Below the pieces are notes generated by a model that saw only the letters and a program-made list of their open reading frames with translations, searched no databases and had not been told where the DNA came from. The translations under genes and the position numbers were made by a program. A stretch of DNA of 51,847 bases from Pseudoalteromonas sp. P1-25 (lineage in GTDB: Bacteria; Pseudomonadota; Gammaproteobacteria; Enterobacterales; Alteromonadaceae), in assembly GCF_001401805.1 (NCBI RefSeq), contig NZ_LKDW01000028.1:1-51847 (forward strand), given 5' to 3'. Of this stretch, positions 21,686-29,798 are shown piece by piece (position 1 is the stretch's first letter; the number at the start of each line of letters is the position of its first letter).

Positions 21686-22762
21686 TTACTCTGGCAGCTC
21701 TTTTGTTATTTCTCCATGGGTGGATGACCATGCATTTATTAGCGCTTTTACGAGCGATGCGAGCGGAATGGCAAAAAACACGCCCCAAAACCCCCATAAA
21801 CCGCCAAAAAATAGCACTGCAACAATAATAAACACGGGGTTCAAATCAACGGCCTCAGAAAACAACAAAGGCACTAATACATTGCCATCGAGCGCCTGAA
21901 TGATCCCATAAATTACTAATACGGTCCAAAACTGTGTTTCGATACCAAATTGAAATAATGCCACCGCTGCAACAGGTATGGTAACCAACGCCGCCCCCAC
22001 AAACGGAATTAACACCGAAAACCCAACCAGCACGCCAAGCAATGCTGCATAACGTAAATCAAGTACGGTAAAGGCAATAAACGAGGTGCCACCGACAATT
22101 AAAATCTCGAATACTTTGCCTCGAATATAATTCATTATTTGCTGATTCATTTCGTGCCACACTTGCAAAATTAACCGTCTCTGTCGCGGAATAAGCGTAG
22201 CGGCACTGCTGGTAAGCTCAAGCTTGTCTTTAAGCATAAAAAATACCAGTAAAGGGACAAGTACCAAATAAATAAGCCAAGCCACAACATCTTTTAACGA
22301 AGTGAGTGAAAACGAGACAATAACTTGGCCAAATTCGAGCGCCTTGGCCTCTACACTGGCTACAATAGCTTGAACCTGCTCGGCATTAATTAAACTGGGG
22401 TATTGCTGTGGTAGGGCCATTAAAAATGACTTACCTTGCTCTACCATGTGCGGGGTTTCTTGTACTAAATTACTGGTTTGCTTCCAAAGCACAGGGCCAA
22501 TAACCAAAATAAGGGTAAGCATAACCCCGGTAAATATCAGCATAACAATGACCGTGGCGCCAAAGCGTTTTAACCCAAAGCGCTCTAAGTGTACAACCGG
22601 CCAATCAAGTAAATAAGCAATTACCAATGCCACTAATACAGGAACAATTAACGCGCCAAAAAAGTACAGCAATGCCACTGAGGCAATAAGTAAAAAAAGT
22701 AAGGTGACTGAATGAGGATCTGAGAACTTCCTTTCGTACCATGTTTTAACGTATTCAAACAT
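21686..22762 (-). CDS. perM: AI-2E/PerM family membrane protein
   Basis: 358-residue polytopic inner-membrane protein of the PerM/AI-2E transporter family. It shows several hydrophobic helices, including LLFLLIASVALLYFFGALIV at the N-terminus and the C-terminal GFWGVFFAIPLASLVKALI signature. Members are proposed permeases or exporters, but substrates are mostly unproven. It overlaps the upstream TusA-like gene by 8 bp, so translation is coupled. In E. coli, perM also lies beside bepA, as here, where bepA is divergent. Confidence 0.88.
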   Translation of the reverse strand: MFEYVKTWYERKFSDPHSVTLLFLLIASVALLYFFGALIVPVLVALVIAYLLDWPVVHLERFGLKRFGATVIVMLIFTGVMLTLILVIGPVLWKQTSNLVQETPHMVEQGKSFLMALPQQYPSLINAEQVQAIVASVEAKALEFGQVIVSFSLTSLKDVVAWLIYLVLVPLLVFFMLKDKLELTSSAATLIPRQRRLILQVWHEMNQQIMNYIRGKVFEILIVGGTSFIAFTVLDLRYAALLGVLVGFSVLIPFVGAALVTIPVAAVALFQFGIETQFWTVLVIYGIIQALDGNVLVPLLFSEAVDLNPVFIIVAVLFFGGLWGFWGVFFAIPLASLVKALINAWSSTHGEITKELPE

Positions 22763-22973
22763 GCAATGGCTCCACTCGTAATAGTCCTAGGTGTTGGTCA
22801 AATTTATATGTATATGCATTTTTGCTTAAAAAACGCGTAATATCATCAGCGCTCTCATTGTTATTAATACTAAACGTTATTGCCTGATTTGATGCCTGCG
22901 CATTTCGAAGCGCTAATTTAAATTGTACAAACTGTTGTGGGCATTTAAATTTTTTTAAGTCGCACTCTAACAT
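22755..22973 (-). CDS. TusA-like sulfurtransferase
   Basis: 72-residue protein with the TusA fold pattern: LECDLKKFKCPQQFVQFKLA contains the conserved Cys-Pro of the sulfur-accepting site, followed by a helix and the beta-strand ITFSINNN. TusA-family proteins carry persulfide sulfur between a desulfurase and its acceptors. A TTG start would add six residues, but the ATG at 22971-22973 gives the usual family N-terminus. It overlaps perM by 8 bp and lies two genes upstream of a desulfurase-rhodanese fusion, which fits a sulfur-relay role. Confidence 0.75.
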   Translation of the reverse strand: MLECDLKKFKCPQQFVQFKLALRNAQASNQAITFSINNNESADDITRFLSKNAYTYKFDQHLGLLRVEPLHV

Positions 22974-23120
22974 AACTACTTTACTCGCCAAGTAAAATGA
23001 ATAATAAGTCGTATACTGTCGGTCATTCTATTTATAAAATGTGAACAGCAGTAACTTTTTCTTAAAACCATTCCAGCAATGGTTTATCCTTATAACATAA
23101 TTAGCAGTAAGGATAAGTTA

Positions 23121-23786
23121 ATGCCTGGCACGCATAATAAAGCGCAACTACCGAGTAATCCAACTCTCAAAGAGATTAATTGGTATAAAAAGCAGATAAA
23201 CTGGGGAGAGCTTCCGCCTTTTTATCACCTCGTTGCTTCTTCGGTCAGCGAAGCTGAGGGAATATTGGAGCACGGGTTTGATAACGCTGTAAAAAGCCTG
23301 CTCAATAGACGCAATTGGAACTTAGACTTACTTGAAGGCTATGAAGATAACTTTGGCGAAATACATACCAAACATAAGCCCCGTATTGCACTACACCAAG
23401 TATTTACTGACCGCGGGTTTGAGCTGTGGGCGCAACCCTATGCTAAAGATATTATTATTGATCAATACGTTAAAGATAACCGCTTTATGGAGTTTAAAGT
23501 ATGGGATCCGCATTCAATGAAAAATCTGATCCGCATAAATCAGCTCCATAAGTTTATTGGCTTTTATTTTGAGCGCGGTGACAAGGCCGATAAAGCCATT
23601 ATTTTACATGCACATAAGGTAGTACATAAAATTATTAAATTTTTGCAGCAGGAATTGAACGTTGTAAAGCTTGATGGAGTCACAATAAAAGAACTCTACC
23701 AATTGTGCGAAAAAGACAGCCGTGCAAGCAGCGACGAAATTGACATAGCAAAAATTGCCATTGGTGAACAAATAAACAAGGAATAA
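23121..23786 (+). CDS. Conserved hypothetical protein upstream of bepA
   Basis: 221 residues from the ATG at 23121, which is preceded by AAGGAT; an upstream in-frame ATG at 23079 lacks a Shine-Dalgarno. It has no signal peptide, no membrane helix and no motif that I recognise. It is rich in aromatic and charged residues, with WAQPYAKDIIIDQYVKDNRF and a His-rich segment (AIILHAHKVVHKIIKFL). It ends one base before the bepA start codon, so it is the first gene of that operon. Function unknown. Confidence 0.7.
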   Translation: MPGTHNKAQLPSNPTLKEINWYKKQINWGELPPFYHLVASSVSEAEGILEHGFDNAVKSLLNRRNWNLDLLEGYEDNFGEIHTKHKPRIALHQVFTDRGFELWAQPYAKDIIIDQYVKDNRFMEFKVWDPHSMKNLIRINQLHKFIGFYFERGDKADKAIILHAHKVVHKIIKFLQQELNVVKLDGVTIKELYQLCEKDSRASSDEIDIAKIAIGEQINKE

Positions 23787-23787
23787 A

Positions 23788-25245
23788 ATGCAGCTAAAAT
23801 CAGCCTTTATCACTTTATGCAGTGCCGCGCTTACCTTTAGCCTACTGGTTAGTGAGCCGTTAAAGGCACAAACAAACTTTACGCTACCCGATTTAGGCAC
23901 GTCTGCGCTACAAGTTTTGCCACTTGAAAAAGAACAAGCCATTGGCGAAGTGATGATGATGCAAATAAGAGGCTCATCACCGGTAGTAAACGACCCTGTT
24001 TTAGACGAATACTTAACCACACTTGGCCGAAAACTAGTCGCTAATGCAAACGACGTGCGTTTTCCTTTTTCGTTTTTTTGGGTCAATAACAACGAAATTA
24101 ATGCCTTTGCTTTTTACGGCGGACATGTAGGTGTTCATACTGGGCTTATTGCGCAGTCAGACAACGAAAGCCAGTTTGCCTCTGTACTTGGGCACGAAAT
24201 AGCGCACGTAACTCAGCGCCATTTAGCGCGTCGTATTCAGCAACAACAAGACAACAGTGCACTGACTATTGCAGGTATGATAGCCGGTATATTAGCAACA
24301 GTGGTGGCCCCTGATGCGGGCATTGCTATTATTTCGGCTAACCAAACCCAAGCTGCGTTTAGCCAACTCACACACAGCCGTGCCGCCGAGCAAGAAGCCG
24401 ACAGAATTGGTATGCAAACCCTTAATAACGCTGGTTTTGATGCGCGTGCTTCGAGTGAGTTTTTAACTAAACTTGCAGCGCAAATAAGGTATAAGTACAA
24501 GCCACCCGCTTTTTTACTGACCCACCCATTGCCAGAGAGCCGTGTGTCTGATGTACGCTTACGTGCAGAGCAATACCCTGTGCGTCACTTAAACCCAAGC
24601 CTTGAGTTTAATTTAGCAAAAAGCCGTGTACTCGCCCGTTATGCCAATAAGCCTGAAAACGCCGAGGCGCTATTTAGAAAGTTAATGCGTGAAAACACTT
24701 ATAACAACACCGCGCTTAAATATGGCTTGGGTATAAGCTTGCTTGACCAAGACAAACTCGATGAAGCCGCAGAAATATTAGAGCCACTGCTTGCGCAAAA
24801 CCCTAAAAATTTATTTTATATTGATACCCATACCGATTTACTCATAGCGCAAAAAAAAGCCGACGAAGCTGTAACGTTTTTGGCTGAACTAAACGACTAT
24901 CGCCCTAACAACCAAGTTATTACTTTAAACTATGCAAATGCGGCATTAGAGGCTGAGCAGTTTGAATTAGCGGAAAACATTTTAAAAAGTTTTTTACTTG
25001 AAAAGCCCGACCATAACTTAGGCAAACAGCTTTTAGCCGACGCCTACAAAAAACAAGACAAGCTCGCTGCTTATCACGAAGCCAATGCAGATGTGCTTGC
25101 CCAATATGGTGCTTACATTAAAGCCGCAGACGAAATCCAAAAAGCGCTTAACTTCGTAGAACCCACAGAGCTGGTTAAACAGCAACGTTTAAAAGCCTTG
25201 CTTACTCAGTATCGCCGTTTACAAAAAGAGCTTGCAAGACTTTAA
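23788..25245 (+). CDS. bepA: Periplasmic beta-barrel assembly-enhancing protease BepA (M48 + TPR)
   Basis: 485 residues (E. coli BepA 487). A signal peptide of about 28 residues leads into an M48 metalloprotease domain with GHEIAHVTQRH, whose first zinc ligand is His136 exactly as in E. coli, and AAEQEADRIG supplying the third ligand. The C-terminal half (about 300-485) is TPR-like helical repeats that contact the BAM complex. BepA promotes LptD maturation or degrades stalled outer-membrane proteins. Good Shine-Dalgarno (AAGGAA). Co-transcribed with the gene before it. Confidence 0.94.
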   Translation: MQLKSAFITLCSAALTFSLLVSEPLKAQTNFTLPDLGTSALQVLPLEKEQAIGEVMMMQIRGSSPVVNDPVLDEYLTTLGRKLVANANDVRFPFSFFWVNNNEINAFAFYGGHVGVHTGLIAQSDNESQFASVLGHEIAHVTQRHLARRIQQQQDNSALTIAGMIAGILATVVAPDAGIAIISANQTQAAFSQLTHSRAAEQEADRIGMQTLNNAGFDARASSEFLTKLAAQIRYKYKPPAFLLTHPLPESRVSDVRLRAEQYPVRHLNPSLEFNLAKSRVLARYANKPENAEALFRKLMRENTYNNTALKYGLGISLLDQDKLDEAAEILEPLLAQNPKNLFYIDTHTDLLIAQKKADEAVTFLAELNDYRPNNQVITLNYANAALEAEQFELAENILKSFLLEKPDHNLGKQLLADAYKKQDKLAAYHEANADVLAQYGAYIKAADEIQKALNFVEPTELVKQQRLKALLTQYRRLQKELARL

Positions 25246-25299
25246 GTCTGCAAGCGCTTGCCCTAAAATAGTGGCAAATTACATTTTGGAATTAATTGT

Positions 25300-25647
25300 A
25301 TGTCAGTGACTATTTATCATAACCCGCGTTGTTCAAAGTCGCGTGAAACCTTAGCATTACTTGAGCAAAATAATGTAACTCCCAGCGTAGTAGAGTATTT
25401 AAAAACACCGCTTAACCATGAACAAATTACAGAGCTTTTAGGACAACTAGGCTTTAGCTCAGCACGCCAGCTGATGCGCACAAAAGAAGATGCATACAAA
25501 GCGCTTAACTTAAAAGAAGAAAACAGCGAGTCTGCATTAATCGCTGCAATGGTAGAAAACCCAAAATTAATTGAACGCCCAATTGTTGTAAACAACAATA
25601 AAGCCGCGCTGGGTCGCCCACCTGAAAACGTATTAAGCGTATTATAA
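25300..25647 (+). CDS. ArsC-family reductase (YfgD-like)
   Basis: 115-residue glutaredoxin-dependent ArsC-family protein with Cys11 in YHNPRCSKSRETL and the C-terminal IERPIVV and GRPPENVL motifs. E. coli YfgD, an ArsC paralogue next to bepA, has the same neighbourhood, so this is probably the YfgD orthologue rather than part of an arsenic-resistance operon. No arsR or arsB is nearby. Its TAA stop shares a base with the ATG of the next gene. Confidence 0.88.
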   Translation: MSVTIYHNPRCSKSRETLALLEQNNVTPSVVEYLKTPLNHEQITELLGQLGFSSARQLMRTKEDAYKALNLKEENSESALIAAMVENPKLIERPIVVNNNKAALGRPPENVLSVL

Positions 25648-26201
25648 TGAGCACCCAAATTGTGGTGCTATACCACTCAAGCCATGGGTCGGTTGAAGCC
25701 ATGGCCCATGAAATAGCAGAGTCAATAGAGCAACAAGGTGCAACCGCTTTGCTGCGCACTTTTGTAGCTAAAAACCCGCACGATATTGTTATCACCAAAG
25801 ATGATTTAATAAATTGTGACGGCCTTGCTTTTGGCACCCCTACCCGCTTTGGCATGATGGCATCGCAGGCAAAAACCTTTTGGGAAACCACCAGCGATCT
25901 GTGGCTAAAAGGTCAATTAATAGATAAGCCAGCCTGTGTATTTTCGTCCTCAAGCAGTATGCATGGCGGAAATGAAGCCACCTTACTTAACTTATCATTA
26001 CCACTACTACACCACGGCATGATGTTATTAGGGGTACCTTACGAAGTACCTGAGTTACTAGCCACGCAAACCGGTGGTACTCCTTATGGAGCAAGCCATG
26101 TCGCTGGCAGCAGTAATACAAATACATTAAGTAAAGATGAAATTAAAATATGCCAAAGCGTTGGTAAACGCCTTACTCACATTGCGAGCAAACTTCAATG
26201 A
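25647..26201 (+). CDS. WrbA-like flavodoxin-fold NAD(P)H:quinone oxidoreductase
   Basis: 184 residues, flavodoxin fold. The FMN phosphate loop is YHSSHGSVEAMAHEIAES, followed by DGLAFGTPTRFGMMASQAKTFWE and the CVFSSSSSMHGGNEATLL segment, both typical of WrbA-type quinone reductases. It overlaps the ArsC-like gene by one base and the next gene by four, indicating a tightly coupled operon. It probably performs two-electron quinone reduction; the exact subfamily is not certain. Confidence 0.88.
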   Translation: MSTQIVVLYHSSHGSVEAMAHEIAESIEQQGATALLRTFVAKNPHDIVITKDDLINCDGLAFGTPTRFGMMASQAKTFWETTSDLWLKGQLIDKPACVFSSSSSMHGGNEATLLNLSLPLLHHGMMLLGVPYEVPELLATQTGGTPYGASHVAGSSNTNTLSKDEIKICQSVGKRLTHIASKLQ

Positions 26202-26641
26202 ATACTGCAAACACCCCAGCTAAAAAGCCAATTACTGTAAAGTTTCAGCGTACTGCTATTTTTGGCTATGTGGGTTTATTACTTTTATTACCTTTGTGGA
26301 TGTACTTTGTCCCGCCACTAAACGGCAACGCAAGTTTTGTATCGTTGTTTGTGCCTATTATACCTTTACTATTACCCCTTAGAGGCTTTATTAAAGACAA
26401 TACTTACACTTACGCTTGGGCCAACTTTGTTGTTATGCTGTACTTTATACACGGTTTAACCATGCTATGGGCTGCGCCTGATGAGCTAATATGGGTGTTA
26501 TTAGAGCTTATGTTTGCCTCAGCGATGTTTGTAGGCTGCACCTATTACGCAAGGCACCGTGGACAAGAACAAGGCTTAAAAATACGTAAGCTTAAAGAAG
26601 AGCTCGCAGAAGAAAAAGCCGCCAACGAATATACTAAATAA
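26198..26641 (+). CDS. DUF2069 family inner-membrane protein
   Basis: 147 residues with about four membrane helices (for example FGYVGLLLLLPLWMYFV and LFVPIIPLLLPL) and a charged, helical C-terminal tail (KIRKLKEELAEEKAA). It matches the DUF2069 family commonly found after wrbA and arsC-like genes in marine gammaproteobacteria. Function unknown. It overlaps the upstream gene by four bases and is followed by a strong terminator. Confidence 0.85.
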   Translation: MNTANTPAKKPITVKFQRTAIFGYVGLLLLLPLWMYFVPPLNGNASFVSLFVPIIPLLLPLRGFIKDNTYTYAWANFVVMLYFIHGLTMLWAAPDELIWVLLELMFASAMFVGCTYYARHRGQEQGLKIRKLKEELAEEKAANEYTK

Positions 26642-26693
26642 TACTAATTTCGCAAAATAAATTATTTAAGCTGAAATAACAGCTTATACCTAC

Positions 26694-26733
26694 AAAAAAC
26701 GCGCTTAACATAACAATGTAAGCGCGTTTTTTT
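26694..26733. terminator. Bidirectional terminator between DUF2069 and the ankyrin gene
   Basis: CGCGCTTA (26700-26707) pairs with TAAGCGCG (26719-26726), extended by ACAT/ATGT with one bulge. It is flanked by six A on the left and seven T on the right, so it can serve both convergent transcripts. Confidence 0.9.
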
Positions 26734-26754
26734 AAGCTTTTAGTTTGCTAAGCC

Positions 26755-28092
26755 TTATACCAATTCGCTCAGCGCAGCAAGTGCAACGATACTGGCTAAT
26801 CCAAGCTGAGCTATTAAGCTCAATAACGAAAAAACACGCAGAACAAATAATCCCCACGGGTGCTTTATATGAGGATAAAGCGCACAGCGTTTTAAGCTTG
26901 CCGCAAAGAAAAAACACACCGATGCAATCAGTGTAAAAATTAAAGTCAGCTCACTTTTAATAGCAATGCTTTCATCAAAAAAGAAATAGAGCTGAAGTGG
27001 GAATAAAATAGTCACAATGGCGTGTAAGGCATGCACCTTTTTAATGCGGTTAAACTGCCCTTCAGGCGAAAGCTCTTTTATACCAAAGTCGCGCTCAAGG
27101 CATTTAACTAAATTGGTTGCTTTAACACTTACCGCAAACCGATAACAACTTAGGCCCTCGTTATTTCGTGCTCTAAAGTCGTAACCTGCTTTTAGTAATA
27201 GCACCATAAGGGTTTCATTTTTGGCTAACACCGCATAGTGCAAGGCTGTATTGCCTAACGTATCTTGCGCTTTTAGATCCTGTTTTGCCAGCAGGGTTTC
27301 TATTACGTTTACATAGCCTTTTTCGGCCGCCCACATAAAGGCTGTTTTATTGTTTTCATCGGCCAAGGTACCGGTAGCGCCTTGCTCGATAAAACGCATA
27401 GCCATGGTTTGCTTAGCACCTTTTTGGCTTAAATGAGCTAGTAATGCTTTTTCAAGCAATACTATAGAATCAACCTCAGGCGACACTTGCGTTAACAGCG
27501 TAAAATAGTCTTTACCGTTTGCTACTTTTTGGCTGGCAAGTTCTGTAAGCTCATTTAAATCCGCGACCGATTCGGGTAAAAAAGCGCTTAAACGGTCTCT
27601 AAAATCGACCTCTTGCCACAGTGCCAGTGTGTCGTGTGCACTTAATTTACTGCCACTGTTTAGGGCATGTTCAATTAATGAAAAATAACGTTTACTAAAT
27701 AATAAGCTAAACAAAGAAAGCGGCGTATCAAGAGCATTTTGCGCCGCCACACTGGCGTATTTTTCTAAGCGCTGGCACAGCATTAACGCCATGGATTCGT
27801 TGGTGTATTCGTTATCTAAATAATGATTTTTAACAGCAGCAATGTAAGCATGCGCATCTTCATCATATTCACTAATATGCTGAAAATAACACTCTTCAAA
27901 GGGTTCAAGCGGGGTTAACCATATCAAATAGTAAATGGGTGGTAGCACAGTGGTGCATACACCGTCATCTTCAATAGTAGAACGACATGCAGGCCAAGCT
28001 TCTAAAGCATCTAAAATAAAGGCACCGTTTTGTTCTACAAGTCCTTTAATAAGTAATGGGTATTCCTTTGGCCAAATCAGTACATTTTCCAT
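26755..28092 (-). CDS. Ankyrin-repeat protein with C-terminal membrane helices
   Basis: 445 residues. The first 220 residues are helical with no recognised domain. Ankyrin repeats occupy about 225-335, seen in ENNKTAFMWAAEKGYVNVIE, GNTALHYAVLAKNETLMVLL and GLSCYRFAV. The last 90 residues hold three hydrophobic helices, so the protein is probably an inner-membrane protein with its ankyrin part in the cytoplasm. No signal peptide. The partner protein is unknown and the gene stands alone. Confidence 0.75.
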   Translation of the reverse strand: MENVLIWPKEYPLLIKGLVEQNGAFILDALEAWPACRSTIEDDGVCTTVLPPIYYLIWLTPLEPFEECYFQHISEYDEDAHAYIAAVKNHYLDNEYTNESMALMLCQRLEKYASVAAQNALDTPLSLFSLLFSKRYFSLIEHALNSGSKLSAHDTLALWQEVDFRDRLSAFLPESVADLNELTELASQKVANGKDYFTLLTQVSPEVDSIVLLEKALLAHLSQKGAKQTMAMRFIEQGATGTLADENNKTAFMWAAEKGYVNVIETLLAKQDLKAQDTLGNTALHYAVLAKNETLMVLLLKAGYDFRARNNEGLSCYRFAVSVKATNLVKCLERDFGIKELSPEGQFNRIKKVHALHAIVTILFPLQLYFFFDESIAIKSELTLIFTLIASVCFFFAASLKRCALYPHIKHPWGLFVLRVFSLLSLIAQLGLASIVALAALSELV

Positions 28093-28152
28093 TAAAACAG
28101 CACAACTCCAGTGTAGCTTGATGAGGGGTCAGTTATAGCAGTTTTTAGCTGA

Positions 28153-28198
28153 CACCACGCTTAATCGACGTGGTGATATTCTATCACACCTTTTTTTT
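28153..28198 (+). terminator. Plus-strand hairpins with U8 tract and no upstream plus-strand gene
   Basis: CACCACG (28153-28159) pairs with CGTGGTG (28169-28175). An alternative hairpin GGTGATA/TATCACACC (28172-28190) shares GGTG and is followed by eight T (28191-28198). It looks like an intrinsic terminator, yet no plus-strand ORF ends nearby. It may terminate a small RNA transcribed from within about 28090-28150. Confidence 0.5.
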
Positions 28199-28236
28199 GC
28201 TGTGAGCTTAAAGTAGATGAATATTAAGAAAATATA

Positions 28237-28270
28237 AAAGCAGCCAATACACTCAAGTGCGGCTGCTTTT
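28237..28270 (-). terminator. Terminator after the MlaC-like gene
   Basis: 10-bp stem AAAAGCAGCC (28237-28246)/GGCTGCTTTT (28261-28270), T-rich on the minus strand, 31 bp beyond the stop codon of the minus-strand MlaC-like gene. Confidence 0.85.
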
Positions 28271-28301
28271 GTGGTTGGAGGGGGTCTTAATCAGCGAGGA
28301 A

Positions 28302-28895
28302 CTATTTATTTTTTAGTTCAGTAATTACTTGCTCTAAACCGACATCAGAAATACGTTGAATGATCTCTTTTTGCTTAGCACTTAATAGCGAAATACCTTC
28401 GGCAACAATGTCGTATACTTTCCATTGCTGGTCCTTACCTTGGCGCAGCTTAAAATGCAGATCAATCACGGGCGCATTTGGCTCAATAATTTGCGTTTTA
28501 ACCGTGGCGTACTCAGAGTCGCTTTTAGCGGTATCTTGTTCAAAGACTACTTGTTGTCCGGTGTACTTCATAAGCGCACCTGCGTAAGTACCTGTTAAAT
28601 AATGCTCTACTGCATCAATAAAGCGTACAGCTTGCTCACGCTCAATGCCTTTTATGTGTTTTCCAAGCAATTTAAACGACACAAACTTAATATCTATGTT
28701 TGGCATTAAACGCGTCTCTACAATGCGCGCCATATCGGCTTTGCTTGCATCACCTTGTGCATTTACTTTTGCAATATCGCTAAAAAGCGTATCGGCAACA
28801 CCCTCAAGCATATGTTGAGGTGACTGCGCAGTTTGCGCAAATAACGCGCTGCTAAAAAAAGCAGCAGCAATAAAAATAGTGTTAAAAAGTTTCAT
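28302..28895 (-). CDS. MlaC/Ttg2D family periplasmic lipid-binding protein (orphan)
   Basis: 197 residues from the ATG at 28893-28895, which gives a normal signal peptide (MKLFNTIFIAAAFFSSALFA); an ATG four codons upstream is possible. The rest fits the MlaC/Ttg2D family: RMPN-like LMPNIDIKFVSFKLLGKHI, FIDAVEHYLTGTYAGALMKY and a C-terminal GISLLSAKQKEI stretch. MlaC shuttles phospholipids across the periplasm. Here it lacks the mlaFEDB genes, so it may serve another transporter or those genes lie elsewhere. Confidence 0.88.
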   Translation of the reverse strand: MKLFNTIFIAAAFFSSALFAQTAQSPQHMLEGVADTLFSDIAKVNAQGDASKADMARIVETRLMPNIDIKFVSFKLLGKHIKGIEREQAVRFIDAVEHYLTGTYAGALMKYTGQQVVFEQDTAKSDSEYATVKTQIIEPNAPVIDLHFKLRQGKDQQWKVYDIVAEGISLLSAKQKEIIQRISDVGLEQVITELKNK

Positions 28896-29141
28896 GAGCG
28901 TGACCATGTGTGTGATTAAGATGTGGCTAAATTACGCGATTTTAACTCACAAAAAAAGGCACAAAAATGCACCTTATTAATGCCAAAACAGCACCAATAA
29001 AATAAACTATTTAATTTCAGTCAGTTAAGCATCCCTTGTTAACACCCCATAAACAAGCGGTATTTTGTCCTCATTGAAAATGTAAATACCCCGCCCTTAT
29101 CATTTAATTACTCATTCGACTCACACACCAATTTGGCAGTT

Positions 29142-29678
29142 ATGAAAACGGTATATAAAACTTTCACTATTACTTTATTTTTAATTATTTCTGTATGGGG
29201 TAACTCTGTATTTGCGCAGTCTAATCATGGTTACGCCGTAGATATGCTCAAAGGCGAAGGCAACGTAAATGGTATTAAGCTAGCTTATCAATATCACGCT
29301 CCTAGTTTGCAAAACTTAGTGGGCGATGCGCGCTTTTATTTTGAAACCAGCGTTAATATGTGGCAGTACCGCCATGGTGACAACTCGCAATCTAATCTTG
29401 TGCTGGCTATGTCGCCTGTGCTGCAGTTTCCTGCTTTTAGTTTTCACAATACCCCGTTTTATATTGAAGCAGGTATTGGTGTATCGCTTATTGATGAAAC
29501 TAAATTTGCGGGCAAAAACATTAGTACTCACTACCAATTTGAAGACCGCATAGGCCTAGTTGCAGACTTTGGCCACACTAACGTAGCGCTTCGGGTTATT
29601 CATTACTCAAACGCCGGATTTAAAGCCCCTAACCCGGGTTTAAACTTTTTAACTCTTTCGGTGGCAAGGCGTTTTTAA
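29142..29678 (+). CDS. PagL-like lipid A 3-O-deacylase family protein
   Basis: 178 residues from the ATG at 29142; an upstream TTG at 29133 would add three. A signal peptide (to about VFAQ) is followed by alternating beta-strands of a small outer-membrane barrel. The C-terminal HYSNAGFKAPNPG motif is that of PagL acyloxyacyl hydrolases, which remove the 3-O-acyl chain of lipid A. His154 and Ser156 match the catalytic pair, but the position of the catalytic Glu (His+14) is Asn168. It may therefore be inactive or use another residue. Confidence 0.8.
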   Translation: MKTVYKTFTITLFLIISVWGNSVFAQSNHGYAVDMLKGEGNVNGIKLAYQYHAPSLQNLVGDARFYFETSVNMWQYRHGDNSQSNLVLAMSPVLQFPAFSFHNTPFYIEAGIGVSLIDETKFAGKNISTHYQFEDRIGLVADFGHTNVALRVIHYSNAGFKAPNPGLNFLTLSVARRF

Positions 29679-29752
29679 CCTTCATTCGCATCTAGTATCA
29701 ATTTGCCACTTAATCATGTTAAGTATTAAGCTAAATTGAAATAACTAGCCAC

Positions 29753-29782
29753 AAAAAAGCCCCGATAAATCAGGGCTTTTTT
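29753..29782. terminator. Bidirectional terminator between the PagL-like and YjiH-like genes
   Basis: 10-bp stem AAAAAAGCCC/GGGCTTTTTT with a 10-nt loop between two convergent genes, with T-runs on both strands. Confidence 0.92.
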
Positions 29783-29798
29783 TGATTAAAATACGCTA

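Noticed and set aside
25300..25647. Arsenic-resistance operon
   Set aside because: Only an ArsC-like reductase is present, beside bepA as in E. coli yfgD; no arsR, arsB or arsA.
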